A stretch of 64,000 nt of DNA from Eurosta solidaginis (GCF_040869045.1 NC_090319.1:48022779-48086778); one strand, 5' to 3'; shown: positions 1-12,588, counted from the first letter of the stretch. Numbers and translations are program-made. The notes: generated by a model from the letters alone, not told the origin.

Positions 1-565
1 TTTCTTCAGAGCTTGCAAATTGGTCATATAATTCTGTGTCATATCCTTGTTAGCAGCAGCAGATGTCGAAAAGCCCTCTGAGGGCATCTGTTTTAATCTA
101 TATTTCTCTTTTGCTAATTGTCTAAGTCTTGCATTTTCTTCAATTACAGCCAACTTTTTGCCTGGCCCTCTCTATTTTTGTAAGAATATTTTATCTTCTT
201 CTATTTTAATTACGTTGAGAGCATCAGCCCAAATCTTGTTGAAATTCCCACTCGCGACGTTTATAAAAATCCGATATCTTCTTGCAATTTTTTTGCAGCT
301 CTCGCCAGAATTGATAAAGATCCACAATTTTCTTAACACCATAAGGAAAAGCTTTGGTGTGTATTCTAGCCTTTCCCCAGAATATAATGCACTCCCGACC
401 CACAAGTTTTGCACTTTCACTAATACCTAGCTTTATTTCGCGAATGTTGAAAAACAGAACCGCAAGAATTTGACGATTCGACGGTAATATGGCACCTGTT
501 ATTTGGTGATTAATCTCACCCACCAGAAATATACTATATTTTTTGCTTCTTAGTTCCACTGACAT
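1..565 (-). pseudogene. Remnant of an uncharacterised invertebrate protein, broken, runs off window edge
   Basis: Reading the minus strand from an ATG at 565, one frame gives about 113 residues, including a stretch with IIFWGKARIHTKAF and IVDLYQFWRELQKN. This resembles an uncharacterised, often multicopy invertebrate protein family with a conserved FW-KARIPT-like block. Around 235-245 the likely continuation moves to another frame (IWADALNVIKIEEDKIFLQK). That frame meets a stop at about 172-174, then stays open to the window edge (RGPGKKLAVIEEN and onward). One frameshift plus one stop indicate a pseudogene, unless there are sequencing errors. The family's function is unknown to me. The multicopy pattern I recall suggests a transposon passenger, which is inference. 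Confidence 0.4.
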
Positions 566-812
566 TTTCGAAATGAAAAACTATCCGCGTTATTTACTCT
601 ACAACTCAAGACGAATACTGCGTGCACGTCTTATTTGAACGAAAAGTTATGTAGACATTTTTTTTGTAGTGTCGGTAAACGCCACCAAATCTGTTGGTCC
701 AGTATATTCAAACCTTTTTATTTGAAAAAGCTAGCCCATTTACAAAGCTGCTCGACGTTACGTTGTTACGCTCATACAGAAGGTGGCGCTACTGCCGCCC
801 AACACTTTCCCC

Positions 813-954
813 GTGTTCCAATGGACAGTGATCCAGATCTGGATAAAAATTTAACTCGAAAATGCAATAACAATGTGATCCATATGGATCAATTTGTTGT
901 TGCATTTGAATGTTACAATTTTACCGAGATCTGGATCACTGTACATTGGAACAC
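813..954. repeat. 142-bp near-perfect hairpin
   Basis: GTGTTCCAATGGACAGTGAT at 813 is matched by its reverse complement ending at 954. The two halves stay complementary nearly to the centre (GTGATCCA / GGATCAAT near 877-890). Arms are about 68-70 bp with scattered mismatches. It may be a foldback MITE or a hairpin-RNA source. No clear target duplication was seen. Confidence 0.75.
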
Positions 955-985
955 TGGGCTTGGCATAATTGCACCAATAAGCTAA

Positions 986-3165
986 TACCCTTCCCATCTA
1001 CACCACCGATATTACTCCTAAAATTATATTCTAAATAGAGTGTACTAACAAACCTAAATCGTAAAAAATTCTTTATAGAACACATCATTTCCAAGAAGTT
1101 AACAGTTGAATCTGAACCAACTTGTTATCAAAGTAATTCGGCCCGCTTTAGAGTTTTCGTAATGAGCTTATATTTTTTTATTGAGTATATTGGATTATGG
1201 AGAACCGATCTGAAAGGTATGCGTTACAAAAAAAGACTTCTAAAAATAAGGGACACCCTAATGTTTATATGTATACAAGTCGTGACACGACGATAAGATA
1301 CGGATACTAAGCATGCTTTAGATCACACGTACTTAAGGTCCTTACGAATTTAGGAAGCGTAAATTGAAGATGGTGAGGTTGAGATAGTAAATATGAAAAC
1401 CAAAAGAGGAGATGATGAGAAGAAGTTTTGCAGCAACAGCTATAAACATTTGCAGACAAATTAATACATAGAATTGTTCTGTGTAATTCACAAGTAATGG
1501 TAATATACACTAACAACATTTCTCGTTAATGACGTTACATGTTCATTATCCTAGCAGGACAAATTCGTACAAATATTAAGCCTAAAATGACTTTCTGCGT
1601 CTAATTACGTCAAAGGTCAAGTGTTAATTATCAAAATGTGTGTATATAGGCAAGTATTGTAGAGTAACCAAATGAACATATTTAGTTTTATCTAAGTGTG
1701 CGTGTTTAAATTTATATACCCTATATATAGAAGTTAGTATATACCCGTTAGGAAATTCTAGTCCTTTAAACTCTAACAGATAATCAGTAAGTCATATATT
1801 GTAGCTTTTTCAAAGCTTGAGTCGTGACGCAATTAAAAGAATTTACTCATATTAAAACCCGTATTTATATAAAATTGACAAATGATATACATATGTTGAC
1901 ATTTGACAAAACACCTTTTATCAAAATAATACAAATTTTGAAAATTTCTACCGTATTGTAGCGAACCTTAAGAATTTTTGATTATTCCCTTATTTCTGTT
2001 ATCAACCAAACCACGCAACTTTCGAATTAATAAACTCAAATGTTCTGTGTGCAAATTTCTCTTTACTTACAGAACTATCTACTATGGCAGTAGAAATTGA
2101 CAAACCAAATTATTCACGTACTTCACTAACAACGAAGTCTCTAAATCAAATTGATTGATCATTTTTCAGACGGCGCTGTTTACATAGCACTAATTTGGTC
2201 TCATCACAACTCGTCTCGCAGCGTCAAAACCTTTCTAGAACAACCTTCCCAAATAGTTGCTTATTTACTTTTTGTTTCTGTATCTTATATTGGTTTGGCT
2301 ATGTACATGTATGTAGTTCATGTAATGTCATATGCGCTCTCTGTTGCTGCGTTAATGTGTGAGTAATGTCATCTGTGCTCTTTGTTGCTGCTTACATAGC
2401 TGTTGTAATTGTGCAGGATTTATTAACTAGCGGCATAGTGATGTGTAGGTATTGCTTATATTCTCAGGAATATGTTGTAGGATGCCAACAAAATTAAGAA
2501 TACGTCTGCTTCGTTCGAGGGTTCTTTAATAATGAGTCTAATATATCTCATTTCCAAATAACTTAACAATCCTTTTTTTGCATGAAAAGTAAAACTACTT
2601 GATATACAATAAATAATAGTATAACAATGAAAAGAAATACAACTATAAACAAACAGGTATCTTTGAAGAGAGAGTTTAAGAAGCTATACATAAATAAATC
2701 TATATATACACAACCAAACTTGCTACAATGTATACATTTTTAAGGCGCATATATCCGACCTATGGTCCCTAGATGATGGAAGGAATAAAAAACGGTCATC
2801 TAAAGGAGATAAAGCACAATCTGCCAGAACAAAAAAATAAGAATACTATTGAAATAGAGACAACAGGAACTGGGAAATGAGCATACAGTCAAAAAAAAAT
2901 TTCCTTAAAACTAGGAATATAGCTATAAAAATAAGGAAAAATCTGACATAATATTAGGCCATAGAAATTCTTTCCCTAAACCTGGAAAAGGAATTTTCTT
3001 GAAAATTAAAATATTTTCTTAAATTGGTTTTTTGGAATAATTTTCTAAAAACTAGAGAAAATTGTATAACGAAATTTAAAAAACTGAATTGTACAAGTTT
3101 AACAGCAGTGGCCTTTAAGTTGAGATGCTCAACTTTACGGTCAAGCGCTGTTATTCACTGAGCTC
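986..3165. other. No gene or element recognised
   Basis: AT-rich sequence with only short chance open frames on both strands. I see no motif, long repeat or splice-supported coding pattern. Confidence 0.5.
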
Positions 3166-3169
3166 AGTT

Positions 3170-5260
3170 TGTAAAATGCCATCAGAGGCACTCCTCAGGG
3201 GGCCCCGTGCTTTCGCCTCTTCCTTAGGCTTTGGTAATTAATGAAATTTCAGATATCTTTATAGCGAAAGGAACAAGAGTAGACACAAACCTGTGATTCT
3301 GATTACAGATAAATTCCTGCGTACGGTTAACGAGCTCATGGATACGGCACTTTGCGGCATTAGGCGATGGGAAAGGCAAAACGGACTGGGGTTAAACCTA
3401 CCAAAAACTAAGTTTCTCCTGTTTAAAAGGCAAACAAAAATCCGCTTCTTTAACTTGCCGATACTAAACGGCACGATGCTAAATTTTTCGTCTGAAGCCA
3501 AACATCTTCATGTGATACTCGACTACGCAGTTAGCTGGAAAAGGAACCTTGAGATTATATCATAAAATTCTCTGGTAGGATACTATACCTGCCAAAGGGT
3601 TTTCAGCGTCTCTTTCTCACAGGGACGAACACTGCATATAATGCATGGTAAGTATAACAAAGTCTTACGATCGATACAAAAGTATGGAGCTCTTGTCTGG
3701 TGGAAGGCGATATATAAAAAAAAGTAATAAGCATAGGATCGCCAAGGTGCTAGCATGCCGGGGTATGTGGTATGTCAGGCTCAGTGAGCAGCGCACCTAC
3801 ACAGAGTGCAACGCACCTTACATAGATTAAACGCGAACATGTAGAAATCAACAGAAAATGGACACGCAGCGATATTAGATGACATGACAAAGGGACAATT
3901 AAACGGAATCATAACTGACCTCATATCTGGTGGGCTAAATAACTTCAGTTTTAACGTCCAAGTGCAGAACATAAGATATCCCTGAAAGGAATAATGGGAG
4001 GAAGGCACAGGCAGTGGTAGGGACACAACGATCTACACAGACGTCTCAAAGTGGAAAAAGGAACTAGAGCTAGAATAAACTCAAAACAATTAGAGGTAAA
4101 TCAATCATAACTGACTCGTGCAGTGTCTTTCAGGCGGAGATCTTAGTCATGGAAAGCTCATCCAGGCTACTCCAGGATAATACGGTCGCAGATAACGCAG
4201 ATGTCGGTCCTCGTTGGCATCAATAAGACACCTAAATATCTTATTTGCTAGATCCTGGTACACAGCAATATCAAAGGGCATGGCTTTGTAATAAGGTGGC
4301 TACAAAGGTTCGGAAATAGGTAAAAGCAAAGCAGGCAGATTCGTACGACCGTCGCTGGGTTATCTCATGAGGAAAGGGCAGCGGACTTGCTGTTGACCAA
4401 TCGCGATAACTGCAAGGTCTGTAGGTCCCTATAGCCATTTTTGGTTGGAATAGAACTAGCTTCCTTCTCAAGTTTAACAAATCTGCATGACAGTACTTAC
4501 GAGTATCATTACAAGTAATTGCGGTATTGCATTAATGGTCAGACGGAGGCTCAAACCAATAAGCTCCCTCTGCAGAAGCTGTCAGGATGAAGAGAAGAGG
4601 AGTCGATTCATATCTTTGATGGCTTATGTTTAGGACTGCAAACAATATGACTCAGATTTCAGGGCGCACACTTGTTCGATAGTATTGTAGAGATGGGGAA
4701 GGGATTTGTCATACATATTTACAATTAAGCAGCAATTACGGCAATAATCTTGAATACACAACATTTTACAGTTTTAGAGTCTAAGCAATTCCTGCAAAAA
4801 ATCGGTAAAGGGAGAAGCATGCCTCTAAATTGGATTCCAGGAAATGACAAGCGGATGGAATAGCAAAAAAGGGTGCATCCCTCGAAACTTGCTCCGTGAT
4901 GTCCCAAATATATTGGACAAGATTAAGGAAACGCCAGAGTTGCCCATGATAGAGAAATAGGGAAAGGTGTGGACTCAAGCGCGAGGCTAAAGAGGGTCGA
5001 AAATCATGTGCAGGTCTTATAACGTTAGACAAACATAGTTACTCCTATCATTTAAGAGAGGAGACTGCAGACTCACGACGGGTATTCCGACTGGACATCG
5101 GCTTCTCTCTAAGTCCTAGGAAATTTCGAGTATTTGCAAAGTGCAGAGTTGTTTTTTAACATATTCCCTGGTTTTTGTAGGGGTTTTCAGTGTGGTTGTT
5201 AAACAAACTTTGATGTGAGGTCTTCACGGATTGGACAGTTCAACCTAACCATAAAAATAT
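3170..5260 (+). pseudogene. Degraded RNase H-bearing non-LTR retrotransposon (R1/LOA-like), 5'-truncated
   Basis: The sequence begins around a GTPQGG-like reverse-transcriptase block (about 3180-3210). It continues through the longest intact piece at 3293-3565, with LMDTALCGIRRWERQNGLGL, the LPKTKF thumb-side block and AKHLHVILD. It then drifts across frames through a GALVWWKA-like block (about 3690), an RNase H-like YTDVSK block (about 4035-4060), and a WIPGN-like block near 4835 corresponding to the usual WVPGH. The 3' part has the family tail near 5160-5250, ending in AACCTAACC-type sequence. Many stops and frameshifts make it dead. The same family recurs at 12590-13177/18850-19680 (minus), 22440-23490 (plus) and 30060-30835 (plus). 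Clade assignment rests on motif memory only. Confidence 0.7.
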
Positions 5261-5774
5261 TCATAAATGTAATTCACCCTACAGGGTGCTTACATACATA
5301 GATACGAAGGCTTACCTGCCTATTAGCCACAGTAAAACACTTCAGCTTCCTTCCACCAGAGTAAGAATTTTAAAGCAACTCAGGTAGTCGAACATTGTGA
5401 TGTGATGTTTGTATAATGGAAATGCTTTAATACCGGGTAACACGCTGTCAGCAAAGCATCCGACCAATCGACGATTGATTAGGATTCCATTTGCTAATTC
5501 CAGCAATTCTGTAAAGTGAAATATTTTCATCAAACAATTTGCTGATATAACAAATAGTATTGAATTATAAGGAAGCATGCTAATTAAATGCGAAGGATAT
5601 GAAGGAGTGAGATATATTAAATTGAAGCACTTGAAGTCTGTAGGTAAGAGTGGTTTCCTATTATATTTCTTCTGTGTTATTTGTTCTTGGTAGGTAGTGA
5701 TATGGTAAGACGCAAAACAAAAATTCAAAGAAAAATGTGAATACTTAAGTACTTAGTCCTATCAACGAAAGCGA
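5261..5774. other. No gene recognised
   Basis: AT-rich spacer. The minus-strand open frame at 5342-5728 shows no recognisable motif and no supporting context, so I treat it as chance. Confidence 0.4.
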
Positions 5775-6540
5775 ATAAGTATACGGGTTATCGGTTTGAT
5801 TGCAGCTTGTTATCGGCTTCTTTTTGGTTTCTTATCGGGTTGTTGTCGACGGTTTACAGAAGTTTCATCAATTTTACGCTGTCGATTTTCGGTATCGGTT
5901 TCATGGCACTCTGATGAGTAGTTATTAACATGCAGATAAAAAACTAGTAACACTTCGATAACAAATCGAAGATTTTCGATAAAATATTTATAATCCTTTG
6001 ATAAAAAATCGATATTTTTTGGATAACAACTAAATAACACACATATTAAAAGGCGATAACATTTAGATAACAAGTTGATAGATTTTTGATTGAAACCCCA
6101 TAAATTTTCGATAAAACACTGACAAAATATTGACAATAGATCGATAAGTTTTCCATTATGAATCAACAATACGCTGATAACAAAATGATAACACCCTATG
6201 GCAAATGTATTAATTTTCGATAAAAAAATCGATAACACGGCGATAGCTAGTAAATAAACAACAACTCGATAACTTTTCGGTCCTAAATGGATAATTTTTA
6301 GATAACATATCGATAACTTTTCGAAGAACAATCGTTGACCTTTCGATAATAAAGCAATAAAATTTTAATAACAAGTCGATAAAGTTTTGAAAACTTATCA
6401 ATAATTTTCCGACTATGTTTCAATAACAAATCGATAACCTTTTGACAAATTATGGATATGTTTATGATAACTCATCGATAACCTTTTTTTTTTTTTTTTG
6501 AAAACTAATCGATAACTCACCAGTAACCTCTGTTACTGAT
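5775..6540. repeat. Degenerate CGATAA minisatellite array, about 11-bp spacing
   Basis: Dense TCGATAAC-type words spaced about 11 bp apart, alternating spacers like AAAT and TTTT. Orientation flips near the left end: TTATCGG words at 5780-5850, then CGATAAC words onward. Similar arrays lie at 21825-22115, 43110-43590, 45780-46465 and 53800-54030. Confidence 0.8.
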
Positions 6541-6659
6541 AGCAAAAAGATTCAAGTGGTTTATAAGCGCAATACAAAATCTTATAGCTTTAGAGCTTCT
6601 GCAACTCAATTGTCAACCTCACCTAAACGGGCTGGATCATTTTACAAATATAAATGTAT

Positions 6660-6905
6660 CATACACATATTTAGCATGCGAGGCTCTAGCGAATGCAAGT
6701 TCTTCATGGAACTAGTGGTGGAGGGGTGGAAGAGCCTATACGGTTTAATGTGGAAATATTAATCGGCCCCGAGATGATCGGGCTAGTATCTCAGTGGTGC
6801 TTGTTACAGGAACGTACCAGATCTATGTCCGGCAAAGGACTATCAACATCGACAACACTCCCCAAAACCTTCATGGCGTGTGTTTGTCGTTAATACGACA
6901 ACAAC
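6660..6905 (+). repeat. (CAA)n-tailed SINE-like or non-LTR 3' repeat, copy 1
   Basis: It contains the words GAGATGATCGGGCTAG, a run near ATCCGG/GGCAAAGGAC and CAACACTCCCCAAAACCTTC, and ends in ACGACAACAACAAG. The same sequence recurs at 22290-22365 (plus), 30372-30755 (minus) and 47766-48110 (minus). Always the CAA-repeat side terminates the element, as expected of a retroposed 3' end. Confidence 0.65.
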
Positions 6906-6924
6906 AAGAACGCCGATAGCAAAA

Positions 6925-7012
6925 GTAGAGTTCTTCGATAAAAGAAATCGATAGTTTTTTAACACCTCGTCGATATCACACCTTTCCTTTCCATTTCTTT
7001 CCTTTCCTTGCC
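6925..7012. repeat. Short CGATA tract followed by a CCTTT microsatellite
   Basis: CGATA words (about 6937-6975) run into a degenerate CCTTT run (6980-7012). The same adjacency of CGATAA array and CCTTT tract occurs near 53800-54110, and in reverse complement at 42998-43590. Confidence 0.6.
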
Positions 7013-7468
7013 TTGAATAGTGCAATAGTTTCAATCATCAACTTCAGATATTTCGTTTATTGATTTTTTTGAAAAGCTAAGTTAAAAACGATGAGTTCGA
7101 GTATATATATTATAAATCTTTCAAATTCTTTGTTAGTGTATATTTGTGCATAATTAAATGTTTAGCTATGAATTTTCAATTGCACGGCCATAAATAATAT
7201 TCTCAATAAGCCATTCTTGACTTGTTCAAATGCTAGCAATTGACGCAGCTATTCTCAACGCTTGTATATCTTTATATGTATGTATTTGTAGCTTTATATG
7301 TAATTATATTTATTAAACACTTAAATAAATTTGTTGAAGTGCTTTAAAAATATTTTAAATAAATACACTCTTTAGCAATTGTTAGCTAATATTTTAACTA
7401 AATATACAATCAATATATTTGAAATTCATTAGCAGCACTACTTGAATAACTACGTGTATATGTAGATA
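7013..7468. other. AT-rich spacer, nothing recognised
   Basis: Low-complexity A/T sequence without coding or repeat structure that I can name. Confidence 0.4.
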
Positions 7469-8588
7469 TATATGGGGTATTCCATACCATTTCGACCAAT
7501 TTTGAACCCGACCTCTTTAGAATTGGCTGAAAGTTTTTCTTCTTTTTCTAGCTTGCGAAAGACGTTTTTCAGATTTTTTTTCAAATTTTTTCATACAACT
7601 CCAAAAAGTTATGAATTTAAAAAAAAAAAAACGTTTTTGTTTTCAAAAAGCTATAACTTTTTTAAAAATTGACCGTTTGGGATCTTTTTTTTTTTTTTTT
7701 TAATTTGTTTTTAAATGTACTTTTCGGAAAAAATACAAAAAAATTTTGAAAGTTTTTTTTTAAATTTTTCAGTTTTTCGAGATTTTTCGAATTAAGCCAT
7801 TTTTTTTGTCTCATAAAAAACTTCAACCAATTCTGCAATCATCCCCACTAATGCCGGAGTGGGCCGATTTTTTTTATATTTTTTTTATTTAATAAAAAAA
7901 AAAATTTTCAAAAATAAAAATTTTGTTTTTTATCAATTTTAATTATATAACAAAAAAATTTAAGAAAATGATGAATGATAAGTATTGAATACGAACGTAT
8001 GTGTATACCGGCCTAATGCAGTTGCTGGACAGCGAAAGCGAGTCATTTTAATCGTAGATTACCATAATATAAAAAGAAAAGAATACTTAAAAATCATTTT
8101 CTTACATTTTTTTGTTATATAAATAAAATTGATAAAAAAAAATTTTTATTTTTGAAAATTTTTTTTTCAATTAAATAAAAAAAAAATATAAAAATAAATC
8201 GGAGCACTCCGGGATTAGTGGGGATGATTGCAGAATTGATTGAAATTTTTTATGAGAAAAAAAATGGCGATATTCGAAAAATCTCGAAAAACTGAAAAAT
8301 TAAAAAAAAAAACTTTAAAAATGTTTTTGTATTTTTTCCGAAAAGTACATTTAAAAACAAATTAAAAAAAAAAGATCCCAAATGGTCAATTTTTGAAAAA
8401 GTTATAGCATTTTGAAAACAAAAACGGTGTTTTTTTCAAAATTCATAACTTTTTTTGAGTTGGATGAAAAAATTTTAAAAAATTCTGAAAAACGTCTTTC
8501 GTAAGCTAGAAAAAGAAGAAAAACTTTCAGCCAATTCTAAAGGGGTCGGGTTCAAAATTGGTATAAATGGGATGGAATACCCCATATA
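7469..8588. mobile_element. 1.1-kb foldback element with about 500-bp inverted arms
   Basis: The left end TATATGGGGTATTCCAT (7469) is mirrored by GGAATACCCCATATA ending at 8588. Complementarity runs through the arms, for example TTAGAATTGGCTGAAAG on the left against CTTTCAGCCAATTCTAA on the right. The arms reach a loop of roughly 90 bp near 7990-8080. There is no coding capacity, so it is a non-autonomous palindromic element. A/T-rich flanks hide any target duplication. Confidence 0.85.
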
Positions 8589-8599
8589 CAAGAACATAA

Positions 8600-9178
8600 C
8601 CCTGCAAAAAGTAATGCGACTAATTTCTAAAAAGTGCGGTCTCCGATTGATCTCTTTTATCTAAATCTAGGAAGCCCATTTTGAGAAACATAAAAAAGCG
8701 GCAACGAAGTGAGTTAAATAAAAAAGATTTTAAATGATTGATTTGAATTATTTAAGCAAAATTAGGAGCCCTAAACCGTACCCTTAATGACTTTGACCAT
8801 ATGTTCCTCTTTCATCGACCCATACATATCTTGTGGAATGAGTTGGCGACTTAATAATTTTTTTACATAGATGTATCTAACAATTTCTGGTAAGTTTTGA
8901 CATTCCGTTTAAAATGTACATAACCTCGTATCATATGAAAACTAAAACTTTTTGATGAGAAAAGAGATTAGCCTTCATTCGTTTCCATATGAGTACAAAG
9001 GGAATTGGTCTTATAGTTCCAGTTTGGGTATAAATGGGTACAATTAGTCTCTTCGTAGGACATGCTCAAACAAAACGGAATAATTCAACACATACAAAGA
9101 GATCAAAACTGGCATTAGTCGCGTACTCCTTCGCGACTCGTCCTAGACTAATCGTATTTTGTGCAGGGAAGGTTCAAA
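8600..9178. mobile_element. Possible MITE with CCCTGCA termini
   Basis: CCCTGCAAAAAGTAATGCG at 8600 faces the reverse complement of a terminus ending GTGCAGGG at 9178, whose inner part also carries GACTAAT. The short imperfect terminal inverted repeats suggest a non-autonomous DNA transposon. No clear target duplication and no transposase were seen. Confidence 0.4.
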
Positions 9179-10424
9179 TATACGTACAATATGCGCAATA
9201 TAAAGTTTAACATCAGTTTATTTGCAAGTTTAAGCTATAAATTATGTTAATGATACACATTGCACTTGTGGCATATTTTGTTGCAATAAATTATTTCGAA
9301 ATTAGCTTAATTTAAAATTTGATCAGTCAGCATACATATGACATATAACTACATGTAAAATGTAAAGCATTAGAAAGTTTGTAATATATACAGGCTGCGT
9401 AAGGTGTTTGTATATAAACAGATACAGATAGAAAGTAAATTAGAAGTTTTAGTGCTTAAACTTCAAATAATATTGTGATTTTTAAATACTGAGAGCTCTT
9501 AAGCAGGCCTCTTCAAAATTGAAACTGTGACTGTGTTGGTAAGAGTAATATAATCTTTGTGGTAATGAATTTGTAGTTGATTAACGAGTAACGAAGCAAG
9601 ATGATTGCACGTATTGTTTGCTTTTTTTCAAAAAATATTTATTGAATATGCTATGAAAACATGATTTCGTTACATCAAAGAAACATAGATTTAAACAAAA
9701 TATTTTCAGCCATATGAATGCCCGCAGCACGCTTTTTAATTTGTCACTAATTGTTAGCTTTTTGAGATGTTTATTTCCAAACATAAGCAAATTAAAAAAA
9801 ATTTACAAAATAGAATATTTGTATTTTTTGGTTTTTTGTACTTATTTAATTCTAGATATGTATGTGCTTTAGTCGAAAATGTCAAATGTTTTTGTTACTG
9901 AAAAACTCAGACGGCTCATATGGTCGTACTGTGTAATTTTTGGATACGTAAAATAAAAAAACTACATTAGATAGAGTGTGGGTTAAAATATTACTGAAAA
10001 AATGCATGCATTTAAAACTCTAAGTGGGAATTTAGTTTTAGACTTTGTTGGCTGCAAGGTTTCCATCTGCTTGAAATATTAAAATTTAAATAACATTTGT
10101 CAATCATAGGCATGAAACTATAGACATTCCACAACTTTTTGAAGTAGTTGTCGACAAACTTTAATTATACATTTGTATATTAATAGTATCGCTGGTAAAC
10201 GTAAATAAACTCCCACTGTGTAGAAATCAATTTGCTTTTCAGTCAGGAAAATCCACGAAAACGACAATTTGGAAAGGATTTGAAGTCTTAATATATAGGG
10301 GCTTTCGATAAAACGACACACCGAACTATCGAATAAGTAATGATTAGAATGAATGTAAATCTAATGATATCCTTGCTAAAGAGCAGAAAGATCAGTCATG
10401 AGCTGAGACAATCAAGTCAGTTGT
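9179..10424. other. No gene recognised
   Basis: AT-rich. Chance frames only. Confidence 0.4.
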
Positions 10425-10505
10425 CGTCAATAGAAGATGCCTTCAGGGGGATGTATTCTCCACTCTCTTGCGGACGCTAGTCATAGCTGACCTACTAAAA
10501 TCCAA
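10425..10505 (+). pseudogene. Short reverse-transcriptase fragment
   Basis: A translation with QGDVFSTLLRTLVIADLL resembles the QGGVLSPLLWNLVVDDLL block of non-LTR reverse transcriptases. It is only about 80 bp, so the assignment is weak. Confidence 0.3.
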
Positions 10506-10776
10506 TGCTCCGAGAGTGGTGACGGCGGAGTTAGTAAGGGTGAAGCTTTTGAACGCAATGAAGAAATACCAATGCCGACTTGCGGAATGCTTGCGCTTTT
10601 ATATATCTCAAACAACACGGGAGACCGGTTGACCGAAATTAGCATTGGTTAATAGCCCAATCCCATTTAAGCGAGATTCTAAGCTCAATATATTCTAAGC
10701 TATATATCTGGCATTTTATGAGGGTAGTAGAGCAGTCCACCCCGCCACAGGCATTGGGACGTATGCCCATTAGACT

Positions 10777-11184
10777 GGTTCGATTTATTAAACGATATCG
10801 CGCTATCGATTTTTCGATAGAATTTGAGCTCATGAAAAAAGTTTCACTACGCATACCCAAAAAAATTAATTTCGAGCCCGCGAAATTTCATCGATTTTTT
10901 CGATTTTTTATGCATTTTTTTCATTTTCAAAGTTCCAAATCATTTTTTATGTATTTTTTGTTTCGTGTCAATTGGCAAATGCAAAATTGGTAAATGCAGT
11001 TTTTTGTAAAAAAATTTCTTTTATGGAGATTTAGAAGAATTTTGGTCGAAAAATCGACTTTTTTTCGCAGGCTCGAAAATTATTTTTTTGGGTATGCGTA
11101 GTGGAACTTTTTTTCCTGAGCCCAAATCCTATCGAAAAATCGATGGCGCGATATAGGTTAACTTTCGTCCATACAAATCGACCC
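10777..11184. repeat. About 410-bp foldback
   Basis: The left arm (10777-10886; words GCTATCGATTTTTCGATAG, CACTACGCATACCCAAAAAA) is matched in reverse complement by 11055-11184. The right arm has about 10 extra bases near its outer end. The loop is AT-rich. It is likely a non-autonomous inverted-repeat element. Confidence 0.7.
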
Positions 11185-11199
11185 AACCCAATACCCATG

Positions 11200-11310
11200 C
11201 CGAATGCTGGTGCATTAAGGACGCGGCACAATGAAAAGGCGCGCCTTGTTGGACGGCCATAACCGTTTAGACGGTTAAGCGCCAATTAAGTAAAGTAAAG
11301 TAAATACAAT
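11200..11310 (+). repeat. 3' end of the RTE-like non-LTR family
   Basis: GCGCCTTGTTGGACGGCC is followed by GTTAAGCGCCAATTAAG and a TAAAG repeat tail. The same ending closes the longer copy near 21100-21150, so this is an isolated 3' fragment. Confidence 0.6.
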
Positions 11311-11314
11311 GAAA

Positions 11315-11791
11315 TTTTTCATATAGATGCGCTTAACAGAAGCTTATGCATTCCAGTTACATCTCCACAATCAACCAAGATATTACGTTTATAAATATGA
11401 AGGAACTTCAGACTTGGCAATTTAAGTTTATTTCGCTTTGCCCATTCGCATACAAAATTTTTTCGAAGCACTTTTCTAAACATTCTCCCTATAAAACAAA
11501 AATACTTGCTAACATATTTTGTTTCGTATTCATTTGTTATTTTGCAGTTTTTAATTGCGAACAATGTGAGACGAGCGGGAAAAATAAATTTACTTGCAAA
11601 GTGTGCCAGCACCCTTAGCCAAAACAAATGTCAAATTCTTCTTCTTGTGCTTTGCTTGCAACAAAAATTGGAAGTTGCCTACTTCTTCATGTAAGATGGC
11701 GCCAGTGTACCTCTATCTACCGTTCTCCATAAAAATACGTGCAATCAACTCAAAATGCATAAGATTGAGTTAAGCGCATCTATATGAAAAA
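11315..11791. mobile_element. MITE-like element with about 37-bp terminal inverted repeats
   Basis: TTTTTCATATAGATGCGCTT at 11315 and its reverse complement at 11772-11791 open and close a 477-bp unit. The inverted repeat extends inward to TTATGCATT with a few mismatches. The interior has no convincing coding frame. On the right, GGGGCCTT lies just outside and may be part of the true terminus, making the left side slightly truncated. Confidence 0.55.
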
Positions 11792-12588
11792 CTGCTTATG
11801 TGACGGGGCCTTAACATTTCTTCTGACTAATAGGGAAGCAAATCCGTATTTACATAGACTTTCCCGATTCTTTGACGTTTCAGTTCTCTTGGAACGCAAC
11901 AATTCTAATTATTTTCCCTTGATACATCTTCCAGCATCACTAAATTTCTGACTCACCCTGTTTCGCTAACTGCACAACTTTAAACAATTGCTGTTAATGT
12001 TCGTTTTGCTCTTTCCCGCATTCTCGTTCCTAGCTTTATTTGTAACACTGTAATACTACTTATTATTACTACTAACTTCACAAAAATTGTATTACTGCAC
12101 TGCAGTATTTAAGCGCGCACTACTGCAGATATATAAAATTTACAAACGGCTTAATTACTGAAAAGGTTACCTTGGCAACGGATGCAAAATAGTGCTGAAA
12201 AGTAAGTAAATGTATACATCTATAGATATAAATAAAGCGCACATACTTCTTGTTGTATTTATGAGATTGACTAAAGTGCTGATAGTGCGTCTTCAGGCGT
12301 AGATATTTTCAACTTTTAGCGCACGAAAAGTAATTTTGTAGAATTGCAATGCAAAATTGCGTCCCCAGGTACTTTGTTAAGAAAACTTTATTAGAAGAGC
12401 GATCAGAGGTAATAAATTTACTTTTCAAAACGAAAATTGTGAGGGTATATTTTTCTATTAAAGTAAAGTTTATGATATTAAAAATATATATTTTTTTTAG
12501 AAATTTGTTTAGGATTACCTAGTAGATAAAATCCGAATATTATTATATTAAAGAAATATGAAATTGAAAGCCACGAAGCCTTGGCTGT
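11792..12588. other. No gene recognised
   Basis: AT-rich spacer. I see no coding or repeat signal beyond short A/T runs. Confidence 0.4.

Noticed and set aside
635..985. 116-residue plus-strand frame
   Set aside because: Mostly the 142-bp hairpin read through. No motif.
5810..6331. 173-residue minus-strand open frame
   Set aside because: It is the translation of the TTATCGA array, which lacks stops in all three frames on that strand. No independent coding evidence.
5775..6540. CRISPR array (regular short repeats)
   Set aside because: Spacing of 11 bp, degenerate units and no spacers. The eukaryotic context makes CRISPR implausible.
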